A DNA stretch of 19,518 nt, taken from positions 1-19,518 of the forward strand of contig JAFVXP010000050.1 of NCBI GenBank assembly GCA_017501055.1. Reading direction: 5' to 3'. Source of the stretch: Clostridia bacterium. GTDB lineage: Bacteria; Bacillota; Clostridia; Oscillospirales; CAG-382. The notes beneath the pieces are model-generated. The model saw only the letters and a program-made list of their open reading frames with translations, was not told the origin of the DNA and ran no database searches. The position numbers and the translations under genes were made by a program. Below, piece after piece: positions 15,107-19,518 of this stretch (its first letter is position 1; each line of letters opens with the position of its first letter).

Positions 15107-15842
15107 ATTTGTTCTTTTTGAATTGTTTTTTGTCAACATTAATATAGGGTACAACCGTATGAACAGGAAGTGAGACAGCCGTTTTAGTTATTGCGTCCAT
15201 AAGGTAATTACAAACGCGGGTACGTTCTTCGGTTATATCGTTATCGGGACAATAGGTTATCGGTTTTGAAAAGCATATCTTTCTTAATTCGGGCGAAAGA
15301 TAGAAGGTAACAAAGCTTAAGCACTTGCCGTATTTATTATAATACATCTTTGCCACGTCAACGAACTTTTGTTGGAAATCGCAGACGATATGGTTATGTT
15401 CTGCTTTATGCTCGGGGAATATCAGAATACTCTTCCCTTCCTGAAGGTTTGACAGAGTTGATTTGAAGGTTTGAAGTATTCTCGTATCGTGATATACGGG
15501 TATTGTTCCTGCGCTATTGAAAAGCATGACCGCAAGCGGTGCAATTAAGTATGATGCAATTTTATATATCCATCTTACCGTTTTTGGCTTTTCTGACCAA
15601 AAGTCTTCATACGCATAGGCAGGGACCTCTTTGAAATTCATCATTTCACCTGCACACCATATCTTTTTATCAAAAGGAAAATACAGTTCGCCTGCCAACG
15701 GACCGTGTATTTGCGAATGGTTACCTATGAAGATAACGGGTTCATCGGGTACGTTCTCAACACCTTCAATTTCGTATCCCGGATATACTCTATACAAAAT
15801 CCAAATTATTAACTTATAAAAACCTCTTGAGATTCTTTTCAT
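15105..15842 (-). CDS. divergent PlsC-like (LPLAT superfamily) acyltransferase
   Basis: 245 residues with the order of blocks of 1-acylglycerol-3-phosphate acyltransferases: a hydrophobic N-terminus, the substrate block GNHSQIHGP (40-48), TIPVYHD (113-119), and IFPEH (141-145) where PlsC has FPEGTRS. The catalytic H-x4-D box has His42, but the Asp position is Gly47, and the EGTRS motif is lost. Activity on standard acceptors is therefore uncertain; a subfamily with its own chemistry is possible. The ribosome site (GAAAGAAG) is weak compared with its neighbours. It has its own promoter and terminator and is a separate unit from the sugar transferase. Confidence 0.78.
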   Translation of the reverse strand: MKRISRGFYKLIIWILYRVYPGYEIEGVENVPDEPVIFIGNHSQIHGPLAGELYFPFDKKIWCAGEMMNFKEVPAYAYEDFWSEKPKTVRWIYKIASYLIAPLAVMLFNSAGTIPVYHDTRILQTFKSTLSNLQEGKSILIFPEHKAEHNHIVCDFQQKFVDVAKMYYNKYGKCLSFVTFYLSPELRKICFSKPITYCPDNDITEERTRVCNYLMDAITKTAVSLPVHTVVPYINVDKKQFKKNK

Positions 15843-15876
15843 TGTGACTTCTTTCCGAAAAAATTAACTGATGAGT

Positions 15877-15905
15877 ACTTTATCACAAAACGATTTTTTA
15901 GTCAA
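15877..15905 (-). promoter_or_regulatory. sigma-A promoter of the PlsC-like gene
   Basis: TTGACT and TAAAGT on the minus strand, 17-bp spacer. Confidence 0.78.
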
Positions 15906-15945
15906 CCCGAAAAGGCAAATACGGAAATTTTTAACTTTTGATTCA

Positions 15946-15976
15946 TAAAAAAGCAGAGGTTTTGACACCTCTGCTT
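15946..15976 (-). terminator. terminator of the sugar transferase gene
   Basis: On the minus strand AAGCAGAGGT-GTCAAA-ACCTCTGCTT forms a 10-bp stem, followed by TTTTAT. It starts nine bases after the stop codon. Confidence 0.88.
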
Positions 15977-15985
15977 AAAACTTGT

Positions 15986-16621
15986 TTAGTTATCTTCTTC
16001 GTTTTTCTTATTTATCTCGCCCGTTCCGCCTTCGACAACACCGTCGGATTTGAGAACTATCATTATTGTGCCGAAGAAGCAGGTTAGGTCCATTCTGAAA
16101 GCTTTCCAGCCGCCTTCATTAAGCTTTTTGACATATTCACCGTCGTATTTCGCTTTGACGGGAATCTCAAGCTCGTCACGGCCGCTTATCTGAGCAAGAC
16201 CCGTAAGACCGGGACGAACGTCGTTTGCGCCGTATTTATCACGTTCTTCAACAAGGTCGTCCTGGTTCCAAAGTGCAGGACGGGGACCGATTATAGACAT
16301 TTTGCCAATCAAAATATCGTATATCTGAGGAAGCTCGTCAAGGCTGAATTTGCGGATTACTTTGCCGACTCTTGTTATGTATTGATCGGGGTCGGAGAGC
16401 AGGTGTGTGGGTATATCGGGAGTTTTCAATCTCATGCTTCTGAACTTATGAAGCACGAAAATCTCTTTGTTTTTACCAATTCGGTTCTGCTTAAACAATA
16501 CAGGACCGGGATCATCGATATAAATCGCAACCGCAACTATCAGAAAAACAGGGAGCAACACTATTCCGCCGATAAAGGAAAGAACTATGTCTATTGCTCT
16601 TTTTATATATGACTTATACAT
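15986..16621 (-). CDS. undecaprenyl-phosphate sugar phosphotransferase (bacterial sugar transferase)
   Basis: A 211-residue monotopic phosphoglycosyl transferase of the PglC/WbaP core type. It has an N-terminal re-entrant hydrophobic helix (about 8-35), DDPGPVLFKQNRIG (36-49), the catalytic dyad D95-E96 in FSLDELPQ, IGPRPAL (111-117) and RPGLTGLAQ (136-144). It starts lipid-linked glycan synthesis by moving a sugar phosphate to undecaprenyl phosphate at the inner membrane face; the sugar is unknown. AGGAG precedes the ATG. Such genes usually sit in capsule or exopolysaccharide clusters. Here it stands alone next to a mobile element, which may have separated it from its partners. Confidence 0.93.
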   Translation of the reverse strand: MYKSYIKRAIDIVLSFIGGIVLLPVFLIVAVAIYIDDPGPVLFKQNRIGKNKEIFVLHKFRSMRLKTPDIPTHLLSDPDQYITRVGKVIRKFSLDELPQIYDILIGKMSIIGPRPALWNQDDLVEERDKYGANDVRPGLTGLAQISGRDELEIPVKAKYDGEYVKKLNEGGWKAFRMDLTCFFGTIMIVLKSDGVVEGGTGEINKKNEEDN

Positions 16622-16676
16622 CAGCGCTTACTCCTTATCTTTTGATATTTTGACAAAATTCCCTCTTATCCTAAAA

Positions 16677-16705
16677 ATTATATCAAATATCACTTAATTT
16701 GTCAA
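16677..16705 (-). promoter_or_regulatory. sigma-A promoter of the sugar transferase
   Basis: Perfect TTGACA and TATAAT on the minus strand, 17-bp spacer, 55 bases before the start codon. Confidence 0.9.
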
Positions 16706-16742
16706 CACAAAGAGAAGGATTTTTGTCGTTATTTACATTTTT

Positions 16743-16865
16743 TCACTTTCGATTTTTGTATATGGCTATAATTGGGATATTTTTGCCGTCTTTGCGTATG
16801 AATTCGGACTCTAGTAAATGATAATGCTTTTCGACTAAAGGGAGAAAAGCTTCATCAGCGCTTCT
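16743..16865 (-). pseudogene. 3' remnant of an interrupted host gene
   Basis: An open stretch of about 40 codons on the minus strand ends in TGA and has no start. It reads SADEAFLPLVEKHYHLLES and continues to IPIIAIYKNRK, which has protein-like composition and resembles the C-terminal end of an enzyme. I do not recognise the family. The frame closes at a TGA (16866-16868) exactly where the low-complexity tail of the mobile element begins. The remnant ends before the sugar transferase promoter, as a normal upstream gene would. I infer that the element cut this gene. Confidence 0.5.
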
Positions 16866-16985
16866 TCACTATTCACTATTACTTATTACCTAATCGACAA
16901 GTTTCGAAAGAGAAGAGTGAAAAGTGAAGAGTTAATAGTGAAAAAGTAAAATCGACAAGCTTCTGTCGAAACTTGTCGATTTTTG
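16866..16985. repeat. inverted-repeat cluster at the recombinase 3' end (possible attachment site)
   Basis: AATCGACAAGTTTCG (16892-16906) and CGAAACTTGTCGATT (16967-16981) are perfect 15-bp inverse complements. The second arm also pairs with AAAATCGACAAG (16948-16959) to give a 12-bp hairpin with a short extension. Between them lie reiterated AGTGAAAAGTGAAGAG-like units, with a mirrored TTCACTATTCACTATT run at 16871-16880. This lies at the junction between the recombinase and the interrupted host gene, where an att site is expected. Confidence 0.5.
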
Positions 16986-18438
16986 GTGGGACAGAGTCAG
17001 GCAAATCCGAAACTTTTTCCAAATCGCTTAAAGAAAGGGTTTTCGCACCCTTTTTGAAGTTGAAATAGAATTGGATTCTATCGTCATACAAAATTATTGA
17101 ATTCACAAAGCTATCAACCAATCTTCTGCGGTTTTCGGAAAGGTCAACGTCCATTTTGCGAAAACGGTGAAACCAAAATACAATTTGCTCTCTTGTGAGC
17201 ATCGGGCGGGAAATATTTTCTTTGGATATTTCGATTTCAATATCACGCTTTTGGGCTTCCAATTCCTCAAGGCGTTGCTTGGTGGAGGTGGTGAATATGC
17301 CTTGCTCGATTGCAGAGAGGATATTGGAAATACTCGTTTCTATTTCCATTTTTCGTTTATTTAACATAGGCAAAGCCGTGTTTTCGGTTTTCTGCATTTC
17401 CATAACCAAGTCGGCAACATCTTCGATTAAGTCATCATCCCAAATTACTTTTAAGATTTGGTTGATAACGATATCCTCGATCCATTCTTTTCTGACGGCT
17501 TTTTTATCGCAACCGCTTTTGCGTTTTGCGGAAAGACATTTATAATATCGATAGGTGGTTTGATTTCGTGCAGTACCGCTTTCACCCACCATAAACGTCA
17601 TACATTTTCCGCAATATAGCTTTGTGGAAAGGATATATTCTTCATCTGCTTTATTTCGTGCAGGTGATTTTTTATTCTTCTCAATCTTCTCTTGAACACG
17701 CAAAAACAAATCCTTGGTTACAATTGCAGGAATACCTTCGGGAACAACGATATCACGATAGGCATATTCACCCATATATCTTCTGTTGGAAAGCAGATTT
17801 GAAACAGTATTAAGTGTCAGTTTTGTACCGCGAGTTGTGCGAACACCTTTAACGTTCAAGTCATCTGCAATCTCTTGCATTGTTCTTCCCTCGTCATACA
17901 TTTGGTATGCCGAAAGAATATACGGTGCAACCTCGGTATTGATTTGAAATTGTTGGTTTACGATATTATAACCGATAGGACTCGTTCCTCCATTGAAACG
18001 ACATCTTAATGCATTTTCGGTTTGACCTCTGACAACCTTTTCTGCAAGCTCGGCAGAATAGTATTCCGCCATACCTTCCAAAACAGATTCGAGGATTATA
18101 CCTTCTGCGCCTTGGGAAATTGCTTCGGTTGCGGATATAACACGAACATTATTTTTCTTGAGGATAGATTTATAATGGGCGGAGTCGTAACGATTACGAG
18201 CAAAACGGTCGAGCTTCCATACAATAACAGTATTGAATTCTTGCTTTGCGCTATCCTTGATCATGCGCTGGAAATCAGGACGGTTATCTGTTTTTGCAGA
18301 CAACGCACGGTCGATATACGTGCCAACGATTTGAATGCCGTTCTTTTCGGCAAACGCTTTGCATTCACGAAGCTGTCCTTCAATGGATTCTTCGCGTTGA
18401 TTGTCCGAAGAATATCGTGCGTATATTACTCCTGTCAT
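16879..18438 (-). CDS. large serine recombinase of a mobile element
   Basis: A site-specific recombinase of 519 residues. The N-terminal resolvase domain begins MTGVIYARYSSDNQ, with the nucleophile Ser10, and includes WKLDRFARNRYD. A recombinase domain (about 155-255, NGGTSPIGYN onward), a zinc ribbon with LYCGKCM and later Cys residues, and a coiled coil near 360-420 follow. It integrates or excises DNA by double-strand cleavage with a 5' phosphoserine link. The ATG was chosen because GGAGG stands six bases upstream. The last 34 residues, from KIDKFRQKLVDF on, are encoded by the inverted-repeat and low-complexity DNA and are not part of the family fold. It is divergent from the mob genes. 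Confidence 0.93.
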   Translation of the reverse strand: MTGVIYARYSSDNQREESIEGQLRECKAFAEKNGIQIVGTYIDRALSAKTDNRPDFQRMIKDSAKQEFNTVIVWKLDRFARNRYDSAHYKSILKKNNVRVISATEAISQGAEGIILESVLEGMAEYYSAELAEKVVRGQTENALRCRFNGGTSPIGYNIVNQQFQINTEVAPYILSAYQMYDEGRTMQEIADDLNVKGVRTTRGTKLTLNTVSNLLSNRRYMGEYAYRDIVVPEGIPAIVTKDLFLRVQEKIEKNKKSPARNKADEEYILSTKLYCGKCMTFMVGESGTARNQTTYRYYKCLSAKRKSGCDKKAVRKEWIEDIVINQILKVIWDDDLIEDVADLVMEMQKTENTALPMLNKRKMEIETSISNILSAIEQGIFTTSTKQRLEELEAQKRDIEIEISKENISRPMLTREQIVFWFHRFRKMDVDLSENRRRLVDSFVNSIILYDDRIQFYFNFKKGAKTLSLSDLEKVSDLPDSVPPKIDKFRQKLVDFTFSLLTLHFSLFSFETCRLGNK

Positions 18439-18465
18439 TGTGTACCTCCTTGTTTTATTATCCAC

Positions 18466-18494
18466 ATTTTACCATACAGTAAAAACTTAATCAA
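18466..18494 (-). promoter_or_regulatory. promoter of the recombinase
   Basis: TTGATT and TAAAAT on the minus strand, 17-bp spacer, 28 bases before the start codon. The -35 overlaps one arm of a long inverted repeat. Confidence 0.72.
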
Positions 18495-18539
18495 GGCCAA
18501 AACGAACTTTTGTTCTGGAAATTGTGCAAATGGCCTTGA
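18491..18539. promoter_or_regulatory. putative operator: inverted repeat spanning divergent -35 boxes
   Basis: TCAAGGCCA (18491-18499) and TGGCCTTGA (18531-18539) are perfect inverse complements 31 bases apart. Each arm overlaps the -35 box of one of the two divergent promoters (recombinase and mob). GAACTTTTGTTC sits between them as a smaller palindrome. Joint control by one dimeric or looping regulator is inferred. Confidence 0.55.
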
Positions 18540-18564
18540 CAGAATTTTAATTCTCCGGTACAAT
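18536..18564 (+). promoter_or_regulatory. sigma-A promoter of the mobilization leader
   Basis: TTGACA and TACAAT with a 17-bp spacer. Transcription would begin near 18570, about 400 bases before mobC. Confidence 0.82.
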
Positions 18565-18567
18565 TAA

Positions 18568-18740
18568 CATCCACCCTTGGAAAAGGTGGTGCGAGATGTA
18601 GCGTGTGAACAGTTCAGCACGCTTGCAAGATGGCCGGAAACGGAGTCCAAACATAATACAAAAGATTATGAGTCTTGTCGGATAGTGCTTGATTGAAACT
18701 GGTTTTCTTTCACATTACCGTAGGGCTCTTTTTCTTCACC
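18568..18740 (+). ncRNA. structured leader or small RNA, unassigned
   Basis: A chain of stem-loops starts right at the expected transcript start: CATC/GATG enclosing CCACC/GGTGG (18568-18598), GCGTG/CACGC (18601-18622), CCG-GAAA-CGG with a GNRA tetraloop (18634-18643), and CATAAT/ATTATG (18652-18669). A TCTTTTTCTTC tract follows near 18726. The stretch GTGCGAG is reminiscent of a group II intron 5' end, but no domain V or reverse transcriptase follows. No protein is visible here. The function (attenuator, antisense or element-control RNA) is unknown. Confidence 0.5.
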
Positions 18741-18786
18741 TGCTATCATGCAGAATAATAAAATTAGAGAAAGGATGATGCTAAAT

Positions 18787-18948
18787 ATGATAGCGGTTTT
18801 GAGCTATCCCAAAGGGATAGGCAAGCATATTGTTTGTATATACAGCGGCACCATGAAAGCCGCAATACAAACAAAAAACGGGGACATCCCCGAAACCCCA
18901 TTTTCACGAAAAATACGCGGACAAAACCGCAGAAAGAGAGGATTATAA
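18787..18948 (+). CDS. small hypothetical protein ahead of mobC, doubtful
   Basis: A 53-codon frame beginning MIAVLSYPKGIGKHIVCIYS and ending in a basic tail (RGQNRRKRGL), stopping 23 bases before the mobC ATG. AAAGG precedes it, but the spacing suits none of three possible starts well (18775, 18778, 18787). The same DNA is packed with perfect hairpins that look like an origin of transfer, so the frame may be accidental. The basic C-terminus would fit a small DNA-binding accessory protein; this is a guess. Confidence 0.4.
   Translation: MIAVLSYPKGIGKHIVCIYSGTMKAAIQTKNGDIPETPFSRKIRGQNRRKRGL
18804..18891. other. candidate origin of transfer (oriT) stem-loops
   Basis: Three perfect structures lie just before mobC. 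CTATCCC-AAA-GGGATAG is at 18804-18820. A long two-step stem pairs TTGTTTGTAT (18830-18839) with ATACAAACAA (18865-18874) and, inside it, GCGGC with GCCGC. GGGG-ACAT-CCCC is at 18880-18891. Inverted repeats upstream of mobC and relaxase genes are typical of oriT; the nic position cannot be read from the sequence. Confidence 0.5.
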
Positions 18949-18971
18949 CAAAAACCAACAATAAGACAAAA

Positions 18972-19370
18972 ATGGTTGCAATGCGTTTTCGCGAAAGCGA
19001 TTACGATGCAATCCACAAAAAAGCTAACAAAGCAAATATGAACTTCACCGAGTTTGTTACGGCATCAGCGATGAACAAATCTGTTAACGTTATAAACGGA
19101 TTGGATGAGGTTTTGAAGGAACAAAAGCATATCGGCAGAAATATTAATCAGCTTACCACGCTCTGTAACATGGGTAAAATTAACTGTCCCGATTTAGCAG
19201 AAGTGAAGCTTGGATTTGCCGATATAATAACCAAGCTCGAAGAAATAGCAAGGGGGTATGGATTGTGGCGACCTTTATTGCAATCCCCGAGAAAACCCAA
19301 AGCGCAACTGCTATGCGACGAGTTTTGGATTACGTTACCCAAGACAAGAAAACCGATTACGACGGTATGA
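18972..19370 (+). CDS. mobC: MobC-like relaxosome accessory protein
   Basis: 132 residues from the first ATG. The N-terminus MVAMRFRESDYDAIHKKA followed by NFTEFVTASAM fits a ribbon-helix-helix DNA-binding fold. The MobC hallmark is GRNINQLTTLCNMGKI (about 55-70). MobC proteins help the relaxase open oriT. The start is uncertain: this ATG has no good ribosome site, while AGAGAGG lies about 30 bases upstream before a run with no ATG, so a non-standard start or coupling to the small upstream frame is possible. The last 35 codons overlap the relaxase gene in another frame. Confidence 0.8.
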   Translation: MVAMRFRESDYDAIHKKANKANMNFTEFVTASAMNKSVNVINGLDEVLKEQKHIGRNINQLTTLCNMGKINCPDLAEVKLGFADIITKLEEIARGYGLWRPLLQSPRKPKAQLLCDEFWITLPKTRKPITTV

Positions 19371-19518
19371 AGCTTGTGGGTGGACAGAACTGTGTTCCCG
19401 AATCCGCTTACCAAGAGTTTATGGCAACAAAGCACCAATACAAAAAAGCAAACGGTGTTTTCTTCAAACAGTACGTGCAACCCTTCAAACCCGATTGCGG
19501 TGCTACTCCCCCACAGAT
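19265..19518 (+). CDS. relaxase/mobilization nuclease, N-terminal part
   Basis: An 84-codon fragment running off the window. It starts at GTG with AAGGGGG nine bases upstream and begins MATFIAIPEKTQSATAMRRV, then LDYVTQDKKT, EFMATK and GVFFKQYVQPFKP. These are typical of the N-terminal region of MobA/VirD2-type relaxases in Firmicutes elements (Tn1549- and Tn4451-like). The catalytic Tyr should lie in the N-terminal part, Tyr23 being a candidate; the His metal site is beyond the window edge. It would nick oriT and pilot the strand into the recipient. It overlaps mobC by 106 bases. Confidence 0.88.
   Translation, partial: MATFIAIPEKTQSATAMRRVLDYVTQDKKTDYDGMKLVGGQNCVPESAYQEFMATKHQYKKANGVFFKQYVQPFKPDCGATPPQ

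Noticed and set aside
16619..16863. CATCAGCGCTT direct repeat at 16619-16629 and 16853-16863 as target-site duplication
   Set aside because: An 11-bp match is expected many times by chance in 20 kb; large serine recombinases do not make such duplications, and the left copy is the start region of the sugar transferase.
16900..16945. CRISPR-like array in the AGTGAA repeats
   Set aside because: The units are short, irregular and lack spacers of constant length; this is low-complexity repeat DNA.
18589..18740. Functional group II intron starting at GTGCGAG
   Set aside because: No domain V hairpin or reverse transcriptase is found before mobC, so at most a 5' remnant; kept only as one possible reading of the structured RNA.
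18834..18971. 46-codon N-terminal extension of MobC
   Set aside because: It begins at a GTG inside the stem-loops without a ribosome site and is in another frame from the small upstream ORF; the peptide does not resemble MobC proteins.

Overview
The window looks like chromosomal DNA of a spore-forming, anaerobic, low-to-mid GC Clostridia member (Oscillospirales-like). The grounds are an alpha/beta-type small acid-soluble spore protein, a T-box leader, a yybP-ykoY manganese riboswitch, near-consensus sigma-A promoters with 17-bp spacers, strong GGAGG ribosome binding sites, and a large serine recombinase next to MobC and relaxase genes. The organism call is inference; no rRNA or other phylogenetic marker is present.

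Layout. (1) Positions 1-3793, minus strand: a two-gene operon behind a leucine-type (CUC specifier) T-box leader. The first gene is a LeuA-like protein that keeps the alpha-IPM synthase regulatory domain but has lost the catalytic motifs. One base after its stop begins a very long reading frame that fuses a sugar-isomerase-type TIM barrel to an AMP-forming acyl-CoA synthetase and runs off the window. This is the best candidate for an undescribed system. (2) 3947-4138: a spore SASP gene, its terminator and a paired-hairpin intergenic repeat. (3) 4360-8958, minus: gltX, glnS and an AI-2E/PerM-family membrane protein, apparently one operon. (4) 9092-11892, plus: a promoter, a Mn2+ riboswitch and a SERCA-like P-type ATPase, probably a Mn2+/Ca2+ exporter. 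(5) 11983-13779, minus: oligoendopeptidase F. Divergent from it are trmL and a small cysteine-rich membrane protein. (6) 15105-16621, minus: a divergent PlsC-like acyltransferase and a monotopic sugar-phosphate transferase, each with its own promoter. (7) 16743-19518: a mobile element that appears to have cut a host gene. A 3' gene remnant abuts the tail of a large serine recombinase. Divergent promoters overlapped by a long inverted repeat drive the recombinase leftward. Rightward they drive a structured RNA leader, an oriT-like stem-loop, mobC and a relaxase that runs off the end.

How it fits together. Regions 2-6 are mostly ordinary housekeeping units with clear promoters and terminators. 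Region 7 is the left part of an integrative mobilizable or conjugative element: the recombinase excises and integrates it, and MobC with the relaxase would nick an origin in the intergenic leader. Region 1 links leucine-tRNA charging to an acyl-activating enzyme and a LeuA pseudoenzyme candidate. Its substrate cannot be deduced from the sequence.
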